The position numbers and the translations under genes were made by a program. Shown here one piece after another: positions 1 through 7,926 of a DNA stretch of 64,000 nucleotides. The DNA lies in the NCBI RefSeq assembly GCF_024181405.1, contig NZ_CP051302.1, positions 620,001 to 684,000 of the forward strand, in the 5' to 3' direction. Origin of the DNA: Treponema denticola. GTDB lineage: Bacteria; Spirochaetota; Spirochaetia; Treponematales; Treponemataceae. The notes beneath the pieces are model-generated. The model was not told where the DNA came from. It did no database searches and saw only the letters and a program-made list of their open reading frames with translations. Position 1 is the first letter of the stretch. Every line of letters begins with the position of its first letter.

Positions 1-526
1 CCTATCCTCTGCAATAAATGCCTTATCTCCCTTAATTCTTTCTTCTACAGGCACGAACCTTGAAGCGGGCGTTTTACGGGCATTGGATTTTTTTGGAGAA
101 AACAGGGGAAACTCAAAAATAATAGTTTTATGCACGGACGGCGGGGAAACCTCAGGTTCTTTTTTACATGCTGCAGAAAAAATAAAAAAGACGGATGCAA
201 TCCTAATTATTGTGGGCTTCGGTACTCTTGAAGAAACTAAAATAAAAGTCCTTGATGAAAAGGGAAATACCCAATTAAAGGATGCAAGATTGGAAGAAGC
301 CTTTTTACAAAAGGCTGCAAGTATAGCCGGAGGTGAAAGTACGTATATCTCGGCTTTAAGTTCCGGGTCTATAGAAACTATTTTAAAAATAATAGACGCC
401 GGTGTAGAGGGAGTTGAAAAAATGGTTTATATACAGGAGCCTGTAAAAAGAAATTTTGAAATGCTTTTACTTGCTTTTATTTTTTTATGTTTAGGCGGAG
501 TATCCTTTTATGGTAAAAATAAATAA
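1..526 (+). CDS. batB: BatB-like vWA-domain membrane protein, 3' part only
   Basis: The reading frame is open from base 2 and runs to 526, so the gene starts before the window. The visible part is the second half of a von Willebrand factor A domain: TGTNLEAG and LCTDGGETSG match the later MIDAS threonine and aspartate segments. A C-terminal hydrophobic helix (FEMLLLAFIFLCLGG) and a short basic tail follow. Downstream overlap with a TPR lipoprotein and then a BatD-like protein gives the BatB-BatC-BatD order of aerotolerance/stress operons of Bacteroides and spirochaetes. The molecular role of Bat proteins is poorly known; they are thought to form an envelope complex. The Bat assignment rests mainly on neighbours; the vWA fold is well supported. 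Confidence 0.72.
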   Translation, partial: LSSAINALSPLILSSTGTNLEAGVLRALDFFGENRGNSKIIVLCTDGGETSGSFLHAAEKIKKTDAILIIVGFGTLEETKIKVLDEKGNTQLKDARLEEAFLQKAASIAGGESTYISALSSGSIETILKIIDAGVEGVEKMVYIQEPVKRNFEMLLLAFIFLCLGGVSFYGKNK

Positions 527-1124
527 AATAATCTGTATAAGTATCCTTATTTTCTTGATATCCTCTTGTAGTAAAGTTGATAGGGCTAGGCTTAATTTTC
601 TTTCGGGATATATTGCATGGAAACAAAATGATTGGAATAAGGCTGCATCAAACTTTTTTAAATCGATAGACCTGAGTGAAGAGGTTGAAGATGTAAAAAT
701 AAAAGACTATTCGGATTTTGCAATCGGCTCCATCTACCTTATGCAAAATGAAGATGCTTCGGCTCTTTCCCGTTTTGAAAAGATAAATGAAAATACGGAT
801 AAAAATTTGGATTCCTATATTTATTATCAAAAAGGAATAATAGCATTTAAAAATCATGAATATGAAAAGGCTGTAAGGCTTTTTAAAAAATCTCTGGAAC
901 TTAAACCGGATAGTGTTGATGCTAAGATTAATTTCGAGCTTAGTATGCGTTATCAAAAAAAACAAAAGGAAAAACTTCCTAATTCTAAAAGAGCTGCCGT
1001 TATTGAAAATAAAGAAGCCGATTTATTGGAAAAGACGATTTTAAATTTAATACGGCAAAAGGAGAAAGAACAATGGCAAAAGAAAGAGCAAGAAAACAAG
1101 CAGCCTCGGGCATTCGATTATTGA
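510..1124 (+). CDS. TPR lipoprotein, BatC-like
   Basis: A 204-residue protein with a lipoprotein signal peptide (hydrophobic helix then LISSC, Cys about residue 20) and at least two TPR-like units, the clearest being YYQKGIIAFKNHEYEKAVRLF followed by SLELKPDSVDAKINFEL. It ends in a Lys/Glu/Gln-rich tail. It overlaps the upstream vWA gene by 17 nt and the downstream BatD-like gene by 52 nt, so all three are translationally coupled. In Bat operons the TPR member is BatC (or BatE) and is presumed to be a periplasmic scaffold. The TPR and lipoprotein calls are read from the sequence; the BatC label is inferred from context. Confidence 0.65.
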   Translation: MVKINKIICISILIFLISSCSKVDRARLNFLSGYIAWKQNDWNKAASNFFKSIDLSEEVEDVKIKDYSDFAIGSIYLMQNEDASALSRFEKINENTDKNLDSYIYYQKGIIAFKNHEYEKAVRLFKKSLELKPDSVDAKINFELSMRYQKKQKEKLPNSKRAAVIENKEADLLEKTILNLIRQKEKEQWQKKEQENKQPRAFDY

Positions 1125-2503
1125 TTCTTTTTTTTCTTTTTTCTCTTCATCCGGGACTTATCTATGCCGGAATAGAGAAGGATCCGGAACTATCTTTTTC
1201 TTCAGGCCCACTATTTATAGATTCCGTTTTTGAAATAAAAATAAAATTGGATGAATATTCTTCTAGGTCATCGGATGAACCTAAACTGATTATTTTGGAT
1301 GAGAATTCGGTTCTTGAATTTTTGGATTCAAGTATAAATTCATTGTACGGCGGTATTTTAATCACAAATAGGTATAAGCTAAAAAAAATAGGAAACTTTG
1401 AACTTATTCCTTACTTGTCTTTGGGAAAGCATCAGACTAAACTTAAAAAGTTTTCTATTCAGGTGGAACCTCCGGCCTTATCAAAGGATACAATGTTTAA
1501 ATGGAAAATATTGGATGCTGTTTCGTATTCTCCGGTTAAAAAAATTATACAGGGAAAAAAATATCTCATCGTTTTAATGGGCTTTTTTTATGATTATTTT
1601 CAAACTGAGGGCAGGACTTCCGGTTTGGATATAAACTGTCAGGCTCCTGAAGATTCCATTTTCGAAGCTGCCGTCAGAATTAAAGAATCCGATACGTCAA
1701 AAATAGAGCGTACAATTATTGATGAAACAGGTTGGAAGGCGGTTTCTTATTTTTTTTGGACGCCTCTTAAAGCCGGCGATATAGGTCTTCCGGTGGCGCA
1801 AATAAGTATAGCCTCCGAATCAAAAGATTCCCGCAAAATTTATGTTAGAGAGCAAAGGGTAAATGTAATAAAGGGAAGCCTTAAACAAGAAGAAATAAGC
1901 GACGACGAAAAAAAAGCTTATGAAACTTTAGGCCCTGCCTTAAACACTAAGAAAAACGAACTTGGTCAAACTAAGCTGAAAAATCATAAAGAAAATTTTG
2001 AAGAAAAAAAAGAAAGGGCTTTACTTATTGCAGAGCTGCGTACAAAGGAAGCCGGCAGTTTTTTTCCGGGAAAAATAAAAAATCAAAGACTTGAATATGA
2101 AAAAGAACTTAATTTAAAAGAAAGCTTTGCCGTCAGATCTGCAATCCTAAAAAAAATATTATGGTTTTTATTTTTTATTTTATTGCTGCTATCAAGCTAT
2201 TTTTTCTTGTATAAAAAGAAGAATATCGTATTTAAGCTTTTTTTAATTTTAAGCCTTGGTTTGATTTCTGTCCTTATCTTTTTATATTCGCGGCAATATG
2301 AAAGAGCTGTTTATAGGCCGCTAAACTATGATGAGCCGTATTTACTTTATCATATACCCGAAACAAGCGGAACCATTGTAAGTTCTCTGGAAATTGGTGA
2401 AACCGTTATCATAAAACAAAAAACTTCCGAATGGTTTTTTATAGAAAAAAAAGACGGTACCGGCGGCTGGCAAAAAAAGAACGGCTTTATTATAACGGAT
2501 TAG
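1073..2503 (+). CDS. batD: BatD-like envelope protein with C-terminal SH3-like domain
   Basis: A 476-residue protein: signal peptide (LLILFFLFSLHPGLIYAG), a long beta-rich periplasmic region typical of BatD (oxygen-tolerance family), a charged Lys/Glu-rich stretch around residues 270-350, two membrane helices at about 360-380 and 385-405, then a C-terminal segment (VSSLEIGETVIIKQKTSEW) that reads as a bacterial SH3 domain. The start ATG lies inside the TPR gene, which fits the compact Bat operon. BatD proteins are usually anchored by one C-terminal helix; the two-helix anchor plus SH3-like tail looks like a spirochaete variant. Similarity is to the family as a whole; no catalytic residues are expected. 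Confidence 0.6.
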   Translation: MAKERARKQAASGIRLLILFFLFSLHPGLIYAGIEKDPELSFSSGPLFIDSVFEIKIKLDEYSSRSSDEPKLIILDENSVLEFLDSSINSLYGGILITNRYKLKKIGNFELIPYLSLGKHQTKLKKFSIQVEPPALSKDTMFKWKILDAVSYSPVKKIIQGKKYLIVLMGFFYDYFQTEGRTSGLDINCQAPEDSIFEAAVRIKESDTSKIERTIIDETGWKAVSYFFWTPLKAGDIGLPVAQISIASESKDSRKIYVREQRVNVIKGSLKQEEISDDEKKAYETLGPALNTKKNELGQTKLKNHKENFEEKKERALLIAELRTKEAGSFFPGKIKNQRLEYEKELNLKESFAVRSAILKKILWFLFFILLLLSSYFFLYKKKNIVFKLFLILSLGLISVLIFLYSRQYERAVYRPLNYDEPYLLYHIPETSGTIVSSLEIGETVIIKQKTSEWFFIEKKDGTGGWQKKNGFIITD

Positions 2504-2520
2504 GAAGATGGGAGGTTTAC

Positions 2521-3033
2521 ATGAGTAAAAATTTTGGAGACATTTTGGACGAGTGGGATAAAATAACGGGAAAACCTTACGGAAAAAAGCAGATAAAAAA
2601 AGACGAGCATTTAAATAAAAAGAACCATAAAACGATTATAAAAGAAGATAATTCGAAAAAGATAAATCCCATGGAAATGTGGTTAAGGCGTTACGGCGTT
2701 GAAGATAAGGATGCTCAAGAAGAGTTTACCTCAGTCGATTATGCAAGGCAGCGTAAGACATTAAGAGAGATGCACTGCGAAGATGAGATCGACTTACATG
2801 GGATGACATGCGATGAAGCCGAAGCCGCTTTAAATGTTTTTTTTGAAAATTCCATACGCCACGGCTTAAAAAAAATTTTAATTATTCACGGTAAGGGAAA
2901 CCACTCCGGCGGAGGTGCCGTCTTGGCTCCCTTTGTCCGTTCCTATCTTGAAAAACATAAAAGGGCAGGCGAGTGCGGTCATCCTAAAAATGCAGACGGC
3001 GGCACCGGTTCCACTTGGGTTATATTAAAATAG
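2521..3033 (+). CDS. Smr-domain protein
   Basis: A 170-residue protein. An open frame extends 30 codons further upstream, but ATG 2521 is preceded by a strong GGGAGG ribosome site (about 2510) and lies beyond the batD stop, so I use it. The N-terminal half is charged and low in complexity. The C-terminal half is a Smr domain (as at the C-terminus of MutS2): EIDLHGMTCDEAEAAL gives the DLHG motif and ILIIHGKGNHSGGG the HGKG motif. The Smr fold has nicking-nuclease or RNA-cleaving activity in some members. Whether this stand-alone protein acts on DNA or RNA cannot be read from the sequence. It is probably the last gene of the Bat transcript. Confidence 0.85.
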   Translation: MSKNFGDILDEWDKITGKPYGKKQIKKDEHLNKKNHKTIIKEDNSKKINPMEMWLRRYGVEDKDAQEEFTSVDYARQRKTLREMHCEDEIDLHGMTCDEAEAALNVFFENSIRHGLKKILIIHGKGNHSGGGAVLAPFVRSYLEKHKRAGECGHPKNADGGTGSTWVILK

Positions 3034-3036
3034 AAA

Positions 3037-3717
3037 TTATTTTAAAGATGCCAAAGCTTTATAAAAAGCGTCTTTTTTTTCTTTAATTTGAGCTGCCGTA
3101 AAATATTTTTCCATTTTCCTCAATATTTCATTCATTTTTGCTTCTTCCTCTTTAATATCTATGATAGGCATCGGCTTTGCGTTAAGACTTATACTAAAAT
3201 TCAATGCTTCCTTTTTTTCGGATTCATCGAATTCAAAAAATATGCCGTCTTTTATATTTTTAGGTGTTTCATTTATTTCATAAAGAGTCATCTCGATATT
3301 TTTACATTTTTCACCGCTGCATACCGTTATATTTAATTTTTTCCCTATTTTGAAAAAATTCCAATGACCCGTTATTTTGACGGCCGGTTCTATTTGATAA
3401 TTTGCAGCAGCTGCTAATTTCCCGTTATCTTCTTGTAGTTCAAAGCATCTTGTATAATATACCTTGTTTTCTTTTATGTTTTTTACCTTTAAATAAATAT
3501 TTTTCTGTTCGGTAAAAAAAGAATTTTCGGAACCCTTTACCTTTTCTTCCCTGATTTCTGTTTTACCGTCATGACAAAAGCCTGAAGTTTTTGAATACCT
3601 GATTCGCATAAGAACGGTTTTATAGTCTTCTAAAAGTTTCGATCCTTCATTTCCCCAAAGGCTAAATACCGCAATAAATACCAAAAATATGGAATACAAA
3701 ATCTTATTTTTTTTCAT
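3037..3717 (-). CDS. Hypothetical exported protein
   Basis: A 226-residue protein not recognised as a known family. It begins with an ordinary Sec signal peptide (MKKNKILYSIFLVFIAVFSLWG). The mature part is rich in Lys and Glu and contains four cysteines, two of them in CSGEKC, suggesting a periplasmic or surface protein. AGAGGTAAGTAA precedes the ATG. It is convergent with the smr gene and lies downstream of the HD-GYP gene on the same strand with a 44-nt gap, so the two may be co-transcribed. No functional inference is justified. Confidence 0.6.
   Translation of the reverse strand: MKKNKILYSIFLVFIAVFSLWGNEGSKLLEDYKTVLMRIRYSKTSGFCHDGKTEIREEKVKGSENSFFTEQKNIYLKVKNIKENKVYYTRCFELQEDNGKLAAAANYQIEPAVKITGHWNFFKIGKKLNITVCSGEKCKNIEMTLYEINETPKNIKDGIFFEFDESEKKEALNFSISLNAKPMPIIDIKEEEAKMNEILRKMEKYFTAAQIKEKKDAFYKALASLK
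3044..3082 (+). terminator. Probable intrinsic terminator after the smr gene
   Basis: AAAGATGC and GCGTCTTT can pair (one G-U) around an A/T-rich loop, and eight T residues follow. It lies just downstream of the Smr stop codon, inside the 3' end of the convergent gene. Confidence 0.5.
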
Positions 3718-3761
3718 TTACTTACCTCTTATTTTCATGATTATAAACTAAATTTACTTTT

Positions 3762-4940
3762 TTATACAGTATTTCTGTCGATATTTTTTAGCTCTTCTTT
3801 GGATAATTGTCTTTTTATGGTTACGTTATTTGATTTTGTTTGTACAATAACCGGATCTCCGGTAGGAGTTGTTTTTCCGTAGATTTGTACAATAGGAAAT
3901 CTGGGGTCATCAGGATTGACATCTATTACCTTTGCTATTTTTCCGTTAGAAAGATGAACATACATTCCGACTGGATAAAAGGATAGAGAATAAAGCAGGG
4001 CTTTTAAAATGGTTTCATCATATTGTCCGTTAGTATTCTTTATCATCTCCACAATACCCGATGAGGCATCTTGAGCTTCCTTGTAAGGGCGCGGAGCTGT
4101 AACCGCCTCATAAGAACATGCAACGGCTATTATTTTGCCGTACATTGAAATTTTTTCTTTTGTAAGGCCTCTCGGATATCCAAGCCCGTTTTCTCTTTCG
4201 TGATGCTCAAGAGCCCCCAAACATATGGGTAAAGAAAAAGAAGAGGTTTTTAAAATATTGTAGGACAGGACAGGATGTGTAAATAAGGCCTTTTTTCCTT
4301 CTTCGCTCAAGGGGGCGTCATACATATAGTATTGAGGCGGAAGCCTGAACATTCCTATTTCGTGTAAAAGACAGGCAGCTCCAAGCTCTATGAGCCTATG
4401 AGGAGGCATTTTAAGCTGAAGTCCTATAATTATGGCAAAAATTGAAGACCGCAAAGAATGCATGACAAGATAATTTGTCGGAGAGCTGTATTTCTGCATT
4501 TCTATTAGAAGGATATTTTTTTTATCGCTTTTTACAAAATCGCATAATTCTTTTATTTTATCAAAAACTAAACGAGGATCCAAAATCTTTTTCATAGTAT
4601 AATCGGTAAAAATTTTATCCGTAAATCTTAAAAAATCCCAGAATTTATTTTCCGTTTCTTCCATAATTTCCTTTTGTTTTTTGAGTTTGTCGGAAATTAT
4701 TTCGTTTTCCTTGCTTGAGTCCAGAACATCCTTGCCTGAGGCTGTATCGGTCCTTACACTCATAAAACTTGAAGGTTCTCCGTCAGAATAAAGGAGAGAA
4801 AAATCCCACTCGTTTAAAATAGCCTTTAGCTCGGCAGTAAGAGGTGTTTCCGGGATTAAGAGCAAAAATTTTTTATCCAAATAAACATTTTTATTAAAAA
4901 AAGATAAATCTTTTATATGTTCTGCATTGTAGGTATTCAC
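3762..4940 (-). CDS. HD-GYP-type domain protein (putative cyclic-di-GMP phosphodiesterase, non-canonical)
   Basis: A 392-residue protein starting at GTG (4940), with AGGAGAG upstream; no ATG lies near. Residues 1-130 are unassigned. Residues about 150-310 carry HD-GYP features: MHSLRSS, LLHEIGMF at the HD position, FTHPVLSYNIL, LEHHERENGLGYPRGL (the GYP loop) and PRPYKEA. HD-GYP proteins usually hydrolyse cyclic-di-GMP with a bi- or trinuclear metal centre. Here the central pair is His-Glu rather than His-Asp and the later acidic position reads YEAVT rather than the common DALT, so catalysis may be altered or lost. A beta-rich tail follows, common in spirochaete members. Confidence 0.8.
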   Translation of the reverse strand: MNTYNAEHIKDLSFFNKNVYLDKKFLLLIPETPLTAELKAILNEWDFSLLYSDGEPSSFMSVRTDTASGKDVLDSSKENEIISDKLKKQKEIMEETENKFWDFLRFTDKIFTDYTMKKILDPRLVFDKIKELCDFVKSDKKNILLIEMQKYSSPTNYLVMHSLRSSIFAIIIGLQLKMPPHRLIELGAACLLHEIGMFRLPPQYYMYDAPLSEEGKKALFTHPVLSYNILKTSSFSLPICLGALEHHERENGLGYPRGLTKEKISMYGKIIAVACSYEAVTAPRPYKEAQDASSGIVEMIKNTNGQYDETILKALLYSLSFYPVGMYVHLSNGKIAKVIDVNPDDPRFPIVQIYGKTTPTGDPVIVQTKSNNVTIKRQLSKEELKNIDRNTV

Positions 4941-4990
4941 TTATTTTCTCTCCTGTGATACAATATATATATCATTATAAAGGATTTTAT

Positions 4991-5803
4991 ATGAAATTAA
5001 AAGTACTATTTGTTATATTTAATATCGTCTTAATTTTATTATTGTTTACCGTTTTTTTCCTCCCCCTATTTTATGCTGACGGTTCTTTTATGCGGGAATT
5101 TTGGAAGACTAACTGGTTTTTTGGACCTGTATTTTTAATTCTTATTTTGTTTGTAAATATAATGTTCTTAAAAAATAGACTTTTGATCAAATATATTGAA
5201 TCCGAAGATTGGTCTTCTTTGGCCTCCTTACTGGAGAAAAGAATCTATACAAAAAAGCGGATTACCTATAAAAATTCGCTTCTTTTAGCGGAATCTCTCC
5301 TTCTTTTAGGCGATTTTACTTCCATGAATAAATTTTGTGATTTTTTAACGGATAATAAACCAAAATATATATCAAAGCTGGGGCCCAAATTTGCAGCAGC
5401 TAAGATGATTTCGGGAGATTATCAAGATGTTTTTGAATTTAGTTCGTCTTTACCTGTTTTAAAAACAACAGCAAGTGAATGGATTGTGTTTTATTCGGCT
5501 CTTTCCCTTCAAATGATGAAAAATTATGAAAAAAGTGCCGCTTTATTCACTAAGGTATCGGATTCGGCAAAAAATCCCCTGATTAAGTGTCTCAGTACAT
5601 ATTTTGTTGTTAACGTTTTACAAACCTATTCACAGTTGACTGAAGAGGAAATAAAAGCAAAAGCCCTTCTCTTGCGCTCAAGAATAAATAAAAACTATAC
5701 TTATGAGTCATGGAAGGCTTATACGGAGTCCGAAAAACAAGAAATACATGTAATGATTTTAACAAAAATAATAGACGATGTCACTTCTTGGCTCTTCTTC
5801 TAA
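4991..5803 (+). CDS. Hypothetical membrane protein with helical repeat domain
   Basis: A 270-residue protein. ATG 4991 is favoured over a longer open frame starting at 4955 because AAAGGA lies 7-8 nt before it. Two N-terminal transmembrane helices (about residues 3-27 and 42-62) precede a cytoplasmic or periplasmic helical region with regularly spaced Leu/Ala/Tyr resembling TPR-like repeats (WIVFYSALSLQMMKNYEKSA). No family is recognised with certainty. It is divergent from the HD-GYP gene; the 50-nt gap between their start codons must hold both promoters. Confidence 0.6.
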   Translation: MKLKVLFVIFNIVLILLLFTVFFLPLFYADGSFMREFWKTNWFFGPVFLILILFVNIMFLKNRLLIKYIESEDWSSLASLLEKRIYTKKRITYKNSLLLAESLLLLGDFTSMNKFCDFLTDNKPKYISKLGPKFAAAKMISGDYQDVFEFSSSLPVLKTTASEWIVFYSALSLQMMKNYEKSAALFTKVSDSAKNPLIKCLSTYFVVNVLQTYSQLTEEEIKAKALLLRSRINKNYTYESWKAYTESEKQEIHVMILTKIIDDVTSWLFF

Positions 5804-5850
5804 ATTCACCAAATTGTTTTCGTACTATAAAATGAATGTCGGAAGATTTT

Positions 5851-6246
5851 TTAAAATTTTACCGAACCCGAAAACAAGTTATAGTCCAATTCTTGGAAAT
5901 CTTCCAAGACATCATCAGGGTAGGGTGGCGTTTTGCCTCTTTTTACCCTTTCCATTGCCGATTCCCAAAGAATAAGAGAATTTGTATCAAGATTTTCCTG
6001 CTGTTCCAAGGCCATGCTTCTATAAGGGTGCTTATGAAGCGGAATATTTCCTGCCATGGCATGGTTTAAGAGCTTCCAGTTGGAATGTATTAAATCCCTT
6101 ACCGTCTTAAAAACTTCATCTCGGGAATCCAAAAATTTAAGGGCATAGCGTTTTTTTAAGCCCGTTCTATCTTCTTCATAGAAGGCCTTAACTTTAGGGT
6201 TATTTGTAATAATAAGTCTTTGATTAGTTTGTGAATCTTTTTGCAT
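5851..6246 (-). CDS. grdX: GrdX-like protein
   Basis: A 131-residue protein resembling GrdX, the small protein of unknown function found with glycine/sarcosine/betaine reductase genes. Features match: N-terminal LIITNNPKVK, a VRDLIHSNWKLLNHAMAG segment and LHKHPYRSM. It lies immediately downstream of an AGCS-family amino-acid symporter, which fits glycine use, but the selenoprotein subunits of glycine reductase are not in this window, so it is detached from the rest of the pathway here. A strong hairpin separates it from the symporter. The family call rests on recognising the motifs; the biochemical role is unknown even in the family. Confidence 0.68.
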   Translation of the reverse strand: MQKDSQTNQRLIITNNPKVKAFYEEDRTGLKKRYALKFLDSRDEVFKTVRDLIHSNWKLLNHAMAGNIPLHKHPYRSMALEQQENLDTNSLILWESAMERVKRGKTPPYPDDVLEDFQELDYNLFSGSVKF

Positions 6247-6276
6247 ATCTTGTGTTTTGGAAATAAAAGTAAATAT

Positions 6277-6300
6277 AAAGGGCAGCTTAAGCTGCCCTTT
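6277..6300 (-). terminator. Strong palindromic hairpin between the symporter and grdX
   Basis: AAAGGGCAGC-TTAA-GCTGCCCTTT forms a perfect 10-bp stem with a 4-nt loop. It lies 8 nt beyond the symporter stop. Because it is a perfect palindrome it could also act on the plus strand, where a T6 tract follows. It should terminate or attenuate transcription from the symporter into grdX. Confidence 0.8.
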
Positions 6301-6308
6301 TTTAGTGC

Positions 6309-7733
6309 TTATTTGTACTGACTTGCGTCGTAGGGGAGGCCCTTGTTATAGTCTCTTAAGACTTTAGCAACGGTTCCGCTTAAGAATAGCAAGGCTATAA
6401 GGTTCGGTATAACCATGATTCCGTTAAAGAAGTCGGTCAATTCCCAAACCAAGTCAATCTTAAGCAAGCTTCCTACAAAGATGAAGATAACTACCAGAAG
6501 CTGATAGGGAATAAGTCCCTTTGTTCCGAACAAGTATCTGATGTTTGTTTCTCCGAAGTAGTACCAACCGATGATGGTCGAGAAGGCAAAGAAGAAAAGA
6601 CAGATGGCAATGAAAAGATAGCCGAATGTGGATCCGAACAAGTGCTGTGCGAAAGCCTCTTGAACGAGCTTAATTCCTTTCATTGTGGGCTCACTTCCTT
6701 CAAATTTTACAACGCCTGAGCTTAAAACTGTAAATACAGTGATGTTTAAAACGATGAATGTATCGATAAATACTGCAACGATACCGAGAACACCCTGTTC
6801 TACGGGGTGTTTTACATCGGCAACAGCGTGGGCATGAGGCGTAGAACCCATACCTGCTTCATTCGAGAAAAGGCCTCGGGCAACACCGTATCGTACGGCT
6901 CTTCCCATTCCGAAACCAAGAGCTCCGCCCCAAACAGCCTTGGGATTAAATGCTCCCTTAAAGATCATGGCAAACATTTCGGGGATCTGAGCTGCATTGA
7001 TGATAATGACTATAAGACCGACCACAATGTAAACGATAGCCATAATGGGAACTACTTTTTCCGTAACCGAGGCAATTCGCTTAACTCCTCCCATGAAGAT
7101 AACACCTGCGATTAGTGCAAGAACTGCACCGGTAATCCATGTCGGAATCTGGAAAGCATTTTGGAAGGCATCCGAAATCGAGTTAGCCTGAACCATGTTA
7201 CCCATAAAGCCGAGAGCTAGAATGATGGCTATGGCAAAGAAACCTGCAAGGAATTTTGCAAAGCCTTCTCCTACCTTATTTTTTAGACCTGCAGAAATGT
7301 AGTATGCAGGACCTCCTACTGTTTGTCCCGAATCATCCTTTGTCTTGTAAATTTGAGCGATAGAGGCTTCCGCAAAGTTGGTTGCCATACCTGCAAGGGC
7401 AGCAAGCCACATCCAGAAGATAGCTCCGGGACCGCCCATGATGAGGGCTGTCATGGCACCTACAAGGTTTCCGGTTCCTACCTGTGCTGCAATAGCTGTA
7501 GCAACAGCTTGGAAAGAGCTCATACCGTGCTTTCCGGCTTCTTTTCCGCTTAATGAAAAGTTACCGAAAAGACGTTTCCAACCTGCTCCGAATTTTGTAA
7601 ACTGTACTCCTCCTAACCGGATTGTAAAGAACAAACCGGTACCGCATAGAAGCGGAATGAGGAAGTAAACACCCCAAATAAATCCGTTAGCCGAAGAAAA
7701 CAGGCTTGTAAGATTTTGTAAAAATTGTTCCAT
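6309..7733 (-). CDS. AGCS-family sodium:alanine/glycine symporter
   Basis: A 474-residue polytopic membrane protein with about 10-11 helices. Family hallmarks are GGVQFTKFG after the first helix, the signature region ATAIAAQVGTGNLVGAMTAL, NFAEASIAQIYK and GLFSNEAGMGSTPHAHA. AGCS proteins import alanine or glycine with sodium. With grdX directly downstream, glycine is the likely substrate, feeding Stickland-type glycine reduction, but that is inference. AAGGAGTTTAA precedes the ATG and a consensus promoter lies about 65 nt upstream. Length is normal for the family. Confidence 0.93.
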   Translation of the reverse strand: MEQFLQNLTSLFSSANGFIWGVYFLIPLLCGTGLFFTIRLGGVQFTKFGAGWKRLFGNFSLSGKEAGKHGMSSFQAVATAIAAQVGTGNLVGAMTALIMGGPGAIFWMWLAALAGMATNFAEASIAQIYKTKDDSGQTVGGPAYYISAGLKNKVGEGFAKFLAGFFAIAIILALGFMGNMVQANSISDAFQNAFQIPTWITGAVLALIAGVIFMGGVKRIASVTEKVVPIMAIVYIVVGLIVIIINAAQIPEMFAMIFKGAFNPKAVWGGALGFGMGRAVRYGVARGLFSNEAGMGSTPHAHAVADVKHPVEQGVLGIVAVFIDTFIVLNITVFTVLSSGVVKFEGSEPTMKGIKLVQEAFAQHLFGSTFGYLFIAICLFFFAFSTIIGWYYFGETNIRYLFGTKGLIPYQLLVVIFIFVGSLLKIDLVWELTDFFNGIMVIPNLIALLFLSGTVAKVLRDYNKGLPYDASQYK

Positions 7734-7795
7734 AGTGCGATTAAACTCCTTTTACGCATATAGCGATATAGACTTGTTAAAAACAAGCGCCTTTA

Positions 7796-7824
7796 ACTAT
7801 ACAATCAAAATTACAACTTGTCAA
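7796..7824 (-). promoter_or_regulatory. Sigma-70-type promoter for the symporter
   Basis: On the minus strand TTGACA (7819-7824), a 17-nt spacer and TATAGT (7796-7801). The leader that follows contains a small CTTGTT/AACAAG stem before the ribosome site. Confidence 0.75.
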
Positions 7825-7890
7825 GATATTGATATACAAAAATAAAATAAAATACTTTTATAGCATGTTCACTTTTTTGTATAAAAGAGC

Positions 7891-7918
7891 TTGACTTTGA
7901 ACGTTATTTTTGTATAAT
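7891..7918 (+). promoter_or_regulatory. Sigma-70-type promoter of licCA, apparently leaderless
   Basis: TTGACT (7891-7896), 16-nt spacer, TATAAT (7913-7918). Transcription would start near 7925, immediately before ATG 7927. ATG 7921 lies too close to the -10 box to be in the message, which argues for 7927 as the start codon. Confidence 0.7.
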
Positions 7919-7926
7919 GTATGTCT

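Noticed and set aside
7734..7920. Possible glycine riboswitch before the symporter
   Set aside because: The leader after the promoter is only about 60 nt, too short for the aptamer, and lacks its conserved purine motifs.
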